The notes under the pieces are model-generated. The model saw only the letters and a program-made list of their open reading frames with translations. It made no database searches and was not told the DNA's origin. Shown here one piece after another: positions 50,932-58,239 of a stretch of DNA of 64,000 bases. The first letter of the stretch is position 1; every line of letters begins with the position of its first letter. Source of the stretch: Mangrovimicrobium sp048323675 (lineage in GTDB: Bacteria; Pseudomonadota; Gammaproteobacteria; Pseudomonadales; Halieaceae); assembly GCF_048323675.1 (NCBI RefSeq), contig NZ_JBLWFK010000005.1, positions 248,001 through 312,000 of the forward strand, read 5' to 3'. A program made the translations under genes and the position numbers.

Positions 50932-52167
50932 TTACATCAGCGGGTGATCGCGCAGCGGCTGCTTGTCACACAGTCCCGGGTGGCGGATTCCGTAACTGGC
51001 CTCAAAGGCGTCGGCGGTCAGCGGGCGGTCAAAGAAGTAACCCTGGATGAGGTCGCAGCCCAGCTCCTTCAGGCGTTCGACAATGGCTTCCGTTTCCACG
51101 CCTTCGGCCACCACCTTCATGGAAAAGTTGTGGGCGAGGTCGATAACCGCCTTGACGATAGCGTGGTGCTTGCCACATTCGAGCATATTGCGGACAAAAC
51201 TGCTGTCGATCTTGATCTCGTCGACCGGCAGGTCGCGGAAGTAGGACAGCGAAGAGTAACCGGTGCCGAAATCGTCCAGCGAAACCTGCACGCCGATCAT
51301 GCGCAGGCGCCCCAGCTGGTGCAGCATGGTTTCGGTATCGCCCACCATAATGCGTTCGGTGACCTCCAGTACCAGGCGTCGCGGGGTAACGTTGTGAATG
51401 TCCAGCGCGTCGGTGACAACGGCGATGATCTGGTCGTCGAGGAGTAGCTGGGGAGTGATGTTGACAGCAATGGTGAGATCTTCGGGCCAGCGCGCAAGCC
51501 GCGCTACAGCCGACTTTATCGCCCACCAGGTGAGCGGCCGGATAATTTCCCGGCCCTCGGCCAGCGGAATGAATTCGGCCGGTGGAATGAACGAGCCGTC
51601 TGCGGTACGCCAGCGCAGCAGCGCCTCGGCACCTGCCAGCGTGTGGTAAATCGTGTGCACCTTGGGCTGGTAGTAAAGCTGCAGTTCGTTGCGCGCCAAT
51701 GCCGACTCGAGGGCTTCGAGCAATTTGCGCTCGTTGTCTGCGCGGCTCTCGGCAACCGGCGTGTAGACACAGAAGTTGCAGGCGCTGGCCCGGGCTTCAC
51801 GCAGCGCCAGGTTCGCCTGGCGCAAGGCCTCGTCGCTGTCGCACTGCTCGTCCGTAGCACTGGTGAACCCGGCCCGGAAACCGAGTTGTAACATACGGCC
51901 GAACTGGTTGTGCGGCTGCCTGAACAGACTTTCGAGTTTGCTGGTGGCCAGGGACAATTCGCCGCGCGAACTGATCCCGCGCAGGATGACAAAAATCCGG
52001 TTGTCACCCAGCTCCCGCCACTGGTCGCGGGGCCGCAGCCAGGCCTGCAGGCGTTTACTGAAAACGCTCTGGAAGTCTCCCAGCGACATGCGGCCGTGGC
52101 GGTCGAGCAGGATATCGGCGTCGGCGAGCTCGATGACACCTACCATGTTCTGTCCTGCGGAGATCAC
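50932..52167 (-). CDS. EAL-domain cyclic-di-GMP phosphodiesterase with degenerate GGDEF-like domain
   Basis: A 411-residue signalling protein. The first ~140 residues resemble a GGDEF fold (LGDNRIFVILRG at the usual position, LRQANLALREARASACNFCV at the end) but have no GG(D/E)EF catalytic loop, so cyclase activity is not expected. The EAL domain is intact by motif: AGAEALLRWR, AVNITPQLLLDDQ, LEVTERIMVGD, SLDDFGTGYSSLSYFRDLPV with DEIKID, VVAEGVETEAIVERLKELGC and IQGYFFDRPL, so c-di-GMP hydrolysis to pGpG is likely. No membrane segment. ATG 52167 overlaps the HD-GYP stop as ATGA, so the two are co-translated. Confidence 0.9.
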   Translation of the reverse strand: MISAGQNMVGVIELADADILLDRHGRMSLGDFQSVFSKRLQAWLRPRDQWRELGDNRIFVILRGISSRGELSLATSKLESLFRQPHNQFGRMLQLGFRAGFTSATDEQCDSDEALRQANLALREARASACNFCVYTPVAESRADNERKLLEALESALARNELQLYYQPKVHTIYHTLAGAEALLRWRTADGSFIPPAEFIPLAEGREIIRPLTWWAIKSAVARLARWPEDLTIAVNITPQLLLDDQIIAVVTDALDIHNVTPRRLVLEVTERIMVGDTETMLHQLGRLRMIGVQVSLDDFGTGYSSLSYFRDLPVDEIKIDSSFVRNMLECGKHHAIVKAVIDLAHNFSMKVVAEGVETEAIVERLKELGCDLIQGYFFDRPLTADAFEASYGIRHPGLCDKQPLRDHPLM

Positions 52168-53339
52168 AGGAAATACTCCTCGCTGTCCACGCCGAAACTG
52201 CCGGGAAGCAGTTCGCGCGTTATCCAGCGTTCCTGGTCGGGCGACTGGTTGGCCAGGTCGAGAATCTCAACCGCGTCGAGGCGCTCCCGTTCCCTGTCCA
52301 GAACCACGACGACCTCGGGTTTCAGTCGACGGGTCTGGTTCTGCCGGGTGACGATGCCCACTTCCCCGCTGTTCAGTTCCACCAGCGTGCCGGTGGGAAA
52401 CAGGCCGATGGCCTGGATGAATTGTTCCACCAGGGCACCCTGGAACAGTACGTCCTTGGCGTCGATCAACTCCTGGACCGCGTCATGTGAAGTGCGTGCC
52501 GTCGCCCAGGGGCGCGGTTTGATCATGGCATCATAGGTGTCGACCAGGCCGGCTATGCGCGCCAGCAGGGGAATCGCTGCGCCTTCGACACCGCGCGGGT
52601 AACCGGAGCCGTCCAGCCGCTCGTGATGATTTTCGACGATTGCCAGTACCTCGAAGTTGATGCGACTGGATTCCGCCAGCAGCTCGCTACCCATGGCCGG
52701 GTGGGCCCGAACGATGCGTCGCTGGCTATCGTCCAGCGCTTCGGTGTGGTGCAGTAATTGTTGGGGCAATTGGGTCATGCCCACGTCGCTCAGGGCGCAG
52801 CCGAGCGCGAGGGTTTCCAGGTCATCTGCCGGCAAGCCGATCTGGCGACCGAGGATAGCGGCCCAGACCGCCATGGAGACGCCGTGTTCGAAACGGTAGT
52901 CGCCACTCTCCTTTAACCTGACCAACGCCGCGGTGGCTTCCTGGTTGCGGAATATGGTCTTGATCAGGGGGTTTATGGCCTCCTGTACAGACTGGATGTC
53001 AGACTCCCTGCCGGCACGCAGGGAATCGAAAACAGTATCGAGGGCGGCTGCGGCGTTCTCGAAACACACCTTGGCTGCCTGCATGTCGGCCTTGAGTTCC
53101 AGGCGTTCACGCGGTGGCCGGTGAGTCGGTTCGGTGCACAAGGACAGGTGTTGGCGAGTACCCAGGTAGTCCGCGTCAACGTAAACGTGGTCCACGTACC
53201 TGGATACGTAGAGAATTTCATTGCTGTCCCGCACTACGAATCCCTGCAGTGCAAATGGGGTTTCCAGCCAGGGCCTGTCCAGTTCGGCAATAAACATTCC
53301 AGGCTGCAGGCTCATGGCGGGAAGTTTGACCAGTCGCAT
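52164..53339 (-). CDS. HD-GYP domain protein with DUF3391 N-terminus, HD motif altered
   Basis: Putative c-di-GMP phosphodiesterase of 391 residues from ATG 53339. A DUF3391 domain (RLVKLPAMSLQPGMFIAELD, LYVSRYVDHVYVDADYLG) precedes the HD-GYP domain. H-x-x (EHGVSMAVWA, His152), HPAMGSELL (213), ENHHERLDGSGYPRG (237-250) and FQGALVEQFIQAIGLFPTG are present. The HDIGK signature reads S184-D-V-G-M188, so the metal-binding His and the catalytic Lys are both replaced. It may bind rather than cut the dinucleotide, or use an altered metal site. It is coupled to the downstream EAL protein, so the pair lowers or senses c-di-GMP. A longer frame to 53465 is not family-like. Confidence 0.87.
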   Translation of the reverse strand: MRLVKLPAMSLQPGMFIAELDRPWLETPFALQGFVVRDSNEILYVSRYVDHVYVDADYLGTRQHLSLCTEPTHRPPRERLELKADMQAAKVCFENAAAALDTVFDSLRAGRESDIQSVQEAINPLIKTIFRNQEATAALVRLKESGDYRFEHGVSMAVWAAILGRQIGLPADDLETLALGCALSDVGMTQLPQQLLHHTEALDDSQRRIVRAHPAMGSELLAESSRINFEVLAIVENHHERLDGSGYPRGVEGAAIPLLARIAGLVDTYDAMIKPRPWATARTSHDAVQELIDAKDVLFQGALVEQFIQAIGLFPTGTLVELNSGEVGIVTRQNQTRRLKPEVVVVLDRERERLDAVEILDLANQSPDQERWITRELLPGSFGVDSEEYFL

Positions 53340-53451
53340 CCCAGACTCCGAAAAATGGCGCAGCTTGGGGCAACATAGCGGTGAATCCCGATAGGGGTCG
53401 ACAGAATCGGCGGGATTTTGTGACCGGGTTCCCCCTGCGCGGGCGCGAGAT

Positions 53452-53465
53452 GTGACCGGGGTCAC
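53452..53465. promoter_or_regulatory. Perfect inverted repeat GTGACC-GG-GGTCAC
   Basis: A 14-nt palindrome between the fumarylacetoacetase-family stop (53473) and the HD-GYP start (53339), on the upstream side of the c-di-GMP gene pair. It could be an operator; no factor is recognised. Confidence 0.3.
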
Positions 53466-53472
53466 GATAGAG

Positions 53473-54087
53473 TCAGGCTCGCGCTACCCAGCTGGCTTCA
53501 GCCAGAAGTTTCCCTGCCTGGATTACCCGGCCGGTAAACTGTTCCCCGGCGACAACTGCACCGACCCCGGCGGGAGTACCAGTCATGACGATATCGCCGT
53601 CCTCGAGCGTGGTGAATTTCGCCAGCTCCTTCAGGATGATCTCCGGCGGGTACAGCATCAGGCTGACGTCGCCGCGCTGGCGCGGCCTGCCGTCGACGTC
53701 CAGTTCCAGCGCCAGTGCGACGGTGCTGTCGATGCGGGCGAAGTCGCTGAACAGGGCCGCGCCATCGAAGGCCTTGGCGCGCTCCCAGGGCAGGCCCTTC
53801 TCCTTGAGCCTGGCCTGCAGGTTGCGTTTGGTCAGGTCCAGGCCAAAGCCGGCGGCCGCCACCCTGCCGCCCTCGACCAGCAGGGCGATCTCGCCTTCGT
53901 AGTGCAGGCTCTCGCCGCCCAGGCTGGCGAAAAGCTGCGAGCCAATCGCCGAGTTCGGTTTGCCGAACACCACCATGCTCTCTGGGACCTCGTTGCCCAG
54001 TTCCTCGATATGTGCCGCGTAATTACGGCCCACGCAGACAATCTTGCTCGGGCGGTAGTCCAGGTTGTCCAGTCGTACACTGTGCAT
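53473..54087 (-). CDS. Fumarylacetoacetate hydrolase family protein
   Basis: Metal-dependent enzyme of the FAH superfamily, 204 residues, the short form that includes acylpyruvate hydrolases, oxaloacetate decarboxylases and 2-hydroxyhepta-dienedioate isomerases. Signature blocks: KIVCVGRNYAAHIEELGNEV, MVVFGKPNSAIG, LHYEGEIALLVEGGRVAAAG with the metal-binding Glu pair, and EDGDIVMTGTPAGVGAVVAG. The ATG at 54087 is preceded by AGGA within the end of the upstream gene, which stops only 6 nt earlier, so the two form an operon with the amidotransferase-like gene. The exact substrate is unknown. Confidence 0.88.
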   Translation of the reverse strand: MHSVRLDNLDYRPSKIVCVGRNYAAHIEELGNEVPESMVVFGKPNSAIGSQLFASLGGESLHYEGEIALLVEGGRVAAAGFGLDLTKRNLQARLKEKGLPWERAKAFDGAALFSDFARIDSTVALALELDVDGRPRQRGDVSLMLYPPEIILKELAKFTTLEDGDIVMTGTPAGVGAVVAGEQFTGRVIQAGKLLAEASWVARA

Positions 54088-54093
54088 TGCGTG

Positions 54094-55485
54094 TTATTCC
54101 TGCATGCCGTGATACAGCAGGCGCACCAGCAGGCGGGCGCCGTCGTTGTCCTTGAGTTCCGCGTAGCGGGGGCCTTCGCGCTTGCCGATATCGCGAATAT
54201 CCGCCATCAGTTCCGGGTGGAACTGGCAGGTAAAGGAGCGGCGGATGGTGTGGGTTTCCCAGTCCTTATAGTAAATGCAGGTGGTGCCGACCTCGGTCCA
54301 GTCGTCACCGGCGACGCAGGTCTGGGACAGGATCTCGATGGCGTAGGGCATGCTCAGCAGCCAGGCCAGCGGCGTTACCGCGATCCGGTAGCGAATGGGC
54401 ACCAGTGTGTCGTGCAGCAGCTTGTAGCCCCAGCTGGCGAACAGCGCCGCCTCTTCATTCACCTCGTCGCCATGGAACATGGAAATCTTCAGGGTGCGCT
54501 CGCTGCGCAGCATGGTGTCGATGACACCTTCCAGGTCGTCCGCCACCAGCGCATGGGTGTCGTAGAGCACGGACGGGATGTGGTCCTTCAGGACGTTCTG
54601 TGAGCCGTAGGGCAGCAGCTGTCTTTCCCCCACCTCCACCTGCTCGTTGGGCGCTACCGCGAAACAGCGGTCCTGCCAGCCCGTGGCGATCACCTCCCCG
54701 TTCTTGATTACCTGCAGGTTTTCACCCATCTCGCGGATATCGCCGGCGACCCGTTTGAGATTCGCCAGGATCCGGCCATTGTCGTCCAGCGGCAGGTGCG
54801 TGGTCGCCTCGATCTCGGTTACGGCGCGCCGCAGCAGGCGAATATGGGACGAGGCCGCGAGCTGGTGCCCGAGGCAGATGAATATGCTCGGGCCACTGTC
54901 GGTGGAGCGCCGCAGCAGCAGTTCATCCACCAGTGAAAGGAGGTCATCGAGACCCGCGGCGGCGCCGGCGAAGCTGTCCGGATCGTAGGCGGACGGGTTG
55001 CCGCCCTGGACGATGGTCGCGATTCCCGCGCTCATGGTGTGCGCCATGCGCCGCGGATTGAACACGCCGCTCTGCCACAGGGGGTAGAGGATGGTGTCGG
55101 CGTCGGCGACCTGTTGCAGGATATAGGCGACATTCTTGGAGGCGCGCACGGCCTCACCCTGCAGGTTGATCCCCACGTTCTGCCAGGGCTCAACTACGTG
55201 CACACTCTGGCGATAGACCTCGGGCAGGCCCAGCAGCAGTTCCAGCTCGTCCTCGCCGTTGATAACCTTTTCCAGCGGCGAGGCCACACCCCAGTCGAAC
55301 AGGCTGCCATCGAGCAGCATGTCCCTGCCAGGGTAGGGGGAGGGCGAGGTGCGGTCGTTGAGGTAATAGCCAAGCAGGGCGTGGATGCTCTCCGGTGTCG
55401 CCGGGTGGTGCCCGAGGATGCCGGGGGAGGTCCGCCAGGCGAGTGATTCCAGGGTGGGTTTACGTTTCTTCTGCTGCGCTGTCAT
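54094..55485 (-). CDS. Glutamine amidotransferase class I-like protein, long form
   Basis: A 463-residue protein with a triad that looks like class I GATase: nucleophile Cys204 in PSIFICLGHQLAASSHIRL and His423/Glu425 in TCQFHPELMADI. About 200 residues precede the nucleophile, and about 220 separate it from the H-x-E pair, far more than in a normal ~190-residue domain, so there is an N-terminal domain and a large insert (AVAPNEQVEVGERQLLPYGS region, SILYD-like strands). I recognise no synthetase domain, so this is not CarA, PyrG or GuaA. It lies 6 nt upstream of the FAH-family gene in one operon, suggesting a shared small-molecule pathway. Start ATG 55485; the frame stays open to 55653 without similarity. 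Confidence 0.65.
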   Translation of the reverse strand: MTAQQKKRKPTLESLAWRTSPGILGHHPATPESIHALLGYYLNDRTSPSPYPGRDMLLDGSLFDWGVASPLEKVINGEDELELLLGLPEVYRQSVHVVEPWQNVGINLQGEAVRASKNVAYILQQVADADTILYPLWQSGVFNPRRMAHTMSAGIATIVQGGNPSAYDPDSFAGAAAGLDDLLSLVDELLLRRSTDSGPSIFICLGHQLAASSHIRLLRRAVTEIEATTHLPLDDNGRILANLKRVAGDIREMGENLQVIKNGEVIATGWQDRCFAVAPNEQVEVGERQLLPYGSQNVLKDHIPSVLYDTHALVADDLEGVIDTMLRSERTLKISMFHGDEVNEEAALFASWGYKLLHDTLVPIRYRIAVTPLAWLLSMPYAIEILSQTCVAGDDWTEVGTTCIYYKDWETHTIRRSFTCQFHPELMADIRDIGKREGPRYAELKDNDGARLLVRLLYHGMQE

Positions 55486-55623
55486 ATCTTTGCTGTCGTC
55501 TCCGTAGCGGAATCCAGCTTCCTGAATGATCGCCGAAACTTCCAGTATCCGGCTAAAACCGGGTGTGGTCCAGAATTCCGGGGGCGGCTCGGTTACTGCT
55601 CCCGATTGGGAGCGAATCCCGCC

Positions 55624-55716
55624 GAGCGCGAAACGGAACACGCCTGCTGGCACACGCCAAAAAGCGCACGTCCCTGTCGCCGCGCGGTTCCAGCAGGCAG
55701 GTTCCGTCTCACACTC
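55624..55716 (+). repeat. Palindromic element, shortened copy F (93 bp)
   Basis: Arms 55624-55653 and 55687-55716 are complementary at 24 of 30 positions; outer ends match A and C (left GCGCG, right CACAC). The core keeps the first half of hairpin 1 and the second half of hairpin 2 (GCGCACGTCC joined to CTGTCGCC), as if the 26 nt between the two TCC loops were deleted. It lies in the 273-nt gap between the EamA transporter end and the amidotransferase-like start; I see nothing else in that gap. Confidence 0.85.
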
Positions 55717-55758
55717 CAGCTTTCGGGCAATTTTCAGGCCCGGTAAAGCCAGTCCCTT

Positions 55759-56640
55759 TTAGCTGGCAATTGCCCGCCTGCTCCGTTGATAGCGGTACAC
55801 CGTCAGCCCTGCGCTGGCGCTGAGCACCAGTGCGCAACCCAGCAACTTGCGAGCGGTGAATGGCTCGTCGAGGAAGATCGCGCTGCTGGTCAGGGCGCCG
55901 GGCAGGTAGAGATAGTAGATCATGCCCGAGTGCAGCGCCGGCAGTTCGGTACTCGACTTTACCCACAGGCCGTGGGCGAACAGGGTGCAGACCACGCCGA
56001 GGGCGAGCAGCTGGTAGTAGTCCGTGGTGCTGAGTTTCCAGTCAGTGAGGTCCCACAGAGGCAGGAAGATAATCAGGGCAAAGAAGAACTGGCCCCAGGT
56101 GCGCTCCAGTGTGCCGATGCCCTGGGCGCGCTGGTGCAGCAGGGGCAGGGCGGCGTAAAACAGGGCGGAGACCAGGCCGATGGCGATACCCATGGAGACC
56201 TGGTTCTGCAGGGAAAGTCCCGGAGAGACGATCACGCAGCCGGCAAAGCACAGTGCGATGGCCAGCCACTCGATGGGCGCAACCCGTTCGCCGTTGAACA
56301 GCCAGGCGAGTATCAGGTACTGCACGCTGTAGGTGGTGATGGTGAGCGCAGCGATGGCGGCGGTGGCGAGTTTGATACTGAAGAAATAGAGCAGCCAGTG
56401 ACAGCCGAATACGACGCCGATGATCGCCAGTTGCAGCCACTGGCGCCGGGACAGCTCGCGCAGTTTGCCGCGCATCAATACCATCGGGCTCAGGGCGACG
56501 ATGGCGATGGCGAGGCGGAATATGCCGATGGTGTACTCGTTGGCGCTGGTGGACTTCACCAGCACGGGAACCGCCGACATCATGAATACGGACGCGATGC
56601 CGACCAGGATGAGCTGCTGCCTGTGCATGCCGGGCTCCAT
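55759..56640 (-). CDS. EamA/DMT superfamily transporter
   Basis: Inner-membrane metabolite transporter of 293 residues with about ten helices in two EamA repeats. The first is LILVGIASVFMMSAVPVLVK to LILAWLFNGERVAPIEWLAI (the conserved E-R region), the second VSMGIAIGLVSALFYAALPL to LTSSAIFLDEPFTARKLLGC (the L-x-E-x-F motif). The ATG at 56640 overlaps the amidohydrolase stop as TGATG, so the two are translated together; ATG 56628, with GGAG in front, is an alternative. DMT proteins export or exchange many solutes. Given the neighbours, a nucleobase or nucleoside product is a possibility, not a finding. Confidence 0.85.
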   Translation of the reverse strand: MEPGMHRQQLILVGIASVFMMSAVPVLVKSTSANEYTIGIFRLAIAIVALSPMVLMRGKLRELSRRQWLQLAIIGVVFGCHWLLYFFSIKLATAAIAALTITTYSVQYLILAWLFNGERVAPIEWLAIALCFAGCVIVSPGLSLQNQVSMGIAIGLVSALFYAALPLLHQRAQGIGTLERTWGQFFFALIIFLPLWDLTDWKLSTTDYYQLLALGVVCTLFAHGLWVKSSTELPALHSGMIYYLYLPGALTSSAIFLDEPFTARKLLGCALVLSASAGLTVYRYQRSRRAIAS

Positions 56641-58040
56641 CAGCTCGCCTCTGTGGCGGCCAGTGCTGCCCGGATTTTCGCTGCGCTCGCCTCGACGTCG
56701 GCGCGCAGTTGCGCCTCGTCGAGGCTCAGGATGCGCGCGTCCTCCATCAATACCTGTCCGGCAACGATGGTGGTGACCACGTCGGTGCTGTCGAGCACGT
56801 AGACCAGGTGGGAAACGATGTCATAGCGGGGCTGGTGGCGGACCTTGCCGAGGTCGACCTGGATGAGGTCCGCCTGCATGCCGGGCTTGAGCTGGCCGAC
56901 CTGGTTACCCAGGCCGATGGCTGCGGCGCCCAGACGGGTCGCCATGGCGAGAGCCTCGGGTGCCGGCAGGACGGTCGGGTCACCGGCGGCGACCTTGTGC
57001 AGCAGGGCGGCCATGCGGATTTCCTCCCACAGGTCGAGGTCGTTGTTGGAGGCGGCGCCGTCGGTACCCAGTCCCACGTTGATGCCCGCGGCCAGCATCG
57101 CCGGCACCGGTGAAATACCGGCGCCCAGTTTCATGTTCGAGGTGGGGTTGTGAATCGGGCCGACGCTGCCTTTGGCGACGAGGGCGATATCGTCGGCATC
57201 GAGTTGGACCATGTGGGCCGCGATCAGCGGCGTGTCGAGCATGCCGAGGCCCGCGACATGTTTCACCGGGGTGGTGTCGAAGTGTTCGCGTACGTAGTCG
57301 CTCTCCGCGGGCGCTTCCGCCAGGTGCATGGTGATCGGGGCGTGGGCCTTTTGCGCCGCAACCACGGTTGCCGCGAGATGCTCCGGGGACACCGTGTAGG
57401 GGGCGTGGGGGGCGAATGCCGGGGTAATCCGCGGGTCCCGGCCCTGCCAGCGGGCGACGAAATCCTGTGCCGCGGCGAAGGAATCGTCCCAGCCCTTGAA
57501 GCCCGGGCTGGGAAAGTCAATGTGCGGTGCCCCGATCACCGCGCGCAGGCCGCAGCGCTGCACGACCTCGGCGATCTGGTCGGGATAGAAATACATGTCG
57601 ACAAAGGTGGTGGTACCACCGCGGATCATTTCCCAGCAGGCGAGGGTGCTGCCGGTGCGCACGAATTCCGGGGTGACGAAGCGCGCTTCCATCGGGAAGA
57701 CATAGTCCTGCAGCCAGGTCATCAGGTCGAGGTCATCGACCATGCCGCGGAACAGGGTCATCGAGGTGTGGGTGTGGCCGTTGACCAGCCCCGGGAGAAT
57801 GACTCGCCCGGCGCCGGGAATCGTGCGACTGGCCTGGTATTGGGCGTCGACCTGCTGTCGCGGCCCGGCGGCCACGATGGTGTTGCCGCGAATGGCCACT
57901 GCACCATCCTGTAGCACGTTCGCCCCTGGCTCCATGCTGAGAAGATAGTCACCGTATACAATCAGGTCCGCCGGCTCGCCGTGGGCGTGCGCACCAAGTG
58001 CAAGCACAAGCACCAAAGCGGTGATTTTGAGGTTTTTCAA
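56640..58040 (-). CDS. Secreted amidohydrolase (nucleoside deaminase/MtaD-AtzA-like)
   Basis: Zinc amidohydrolase of 466 residues related to SAH/MTA deaminase and AtzA/TrzN. Metal ligands: His89/His91 in LPGLVNGHTHTSMTL, a His in APHAPYTVSP, a His in PITMHLAEAPAES and Asp in GLGTDGAASNNDLDLWEE. It begins with TTG at 58040, seven bases after GGAG, giving a signal peptide LKITALVLVLALGAHA; most relatives are cytoplasmic. This suggests action in the periplasm on an incoming substrate. It is divergent from a TonB receptor and a purine nucleoside permease gene, which favours an adenosine-like or purine-type substrate. It is coupled to the EamA gene downstream. Confidence 0.85.
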   Translation of the reverse strand: MKNLKITALVLVLALGAHAHGEPADLIVYGDYLLSMEPGANVLQDGAVAIRGNTIVAAGPRQQVDAQYQASRTIPGAGRVILPGLVNGHTHTSMTLFRGMVDDLDLMTWLQDYVFPMEARFVTPEFVRTGSTLACWEMIRGGTTTFVDMYFYPDQIAEVVQRCGLRAVIGAPHIDFPSPGFKGWDDSFAAAQDFVARWQGRDPRITPAFAPHAPYTVSPEHLAATVVAAQKAHAPITMHLAEAPAESDYVREHFDTTPVKHVAGLGMLDTPLIAAHMVQLDADDIALVAKGSVGPIHNPTSNMKLGAGISPVPAMLAAGINVGLGTDGAASNNDLDLWEEIRMAALLHKVAAGDPTVLPAPEALAMATRLGAAAIGLGNQVGQLKPGMQADLIQVDLGKVRHQPRYDIVSHLVYVLDSTDVVTTIVAGQVLMEDARILSLDEAQLRADVEASAAKIRAALAATEAS

Positions 58041-58115
58041 GGGTTTTCTCCACGCCGTTGCGGTCGGCGACCAGCTTAGCACTCCACGCGATCAGAGGAT
58101 CAATTCAGGTAATAA

Positions 58116-58200
58116 TTGACGCTTTGGTCAAGGTTTTAAGAGATTGGCACGCCGCGTGCCTGTCCTTACATTTTTTCCGGGGCCAACACTGTCCCGGGAT
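58116..58200 (+). promoter_or_regulatory. Cluster of inverted repeats before the TonB receptor at 58240
   Basis: Three symmetric elements lie in the divergent region: TTGAC-GCTTTG-GTCAA (58116-58131), GGCACG-CCG-CGTGCC (58146-58160) and a longer-looped CCGGG/CCCGG pair (about 58178-58199). They may be operators or a folded leader for the receptor and permease genes. I see no certain -10 box and know no matching regulator. Confidence 0.35.
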
Positions 58201-58239
58201 TCCACACTACCTACACCACACCAAAATCAGGGAGTACCC

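Noticed and set aside
23519..55716. CRISPR array or integron attC sites as explanation of the repeats
   Set aside because: Copies are tens of kb apart or in opposite orientation, with no regular spacers, no cas genes, no integrase and no attC core sites.
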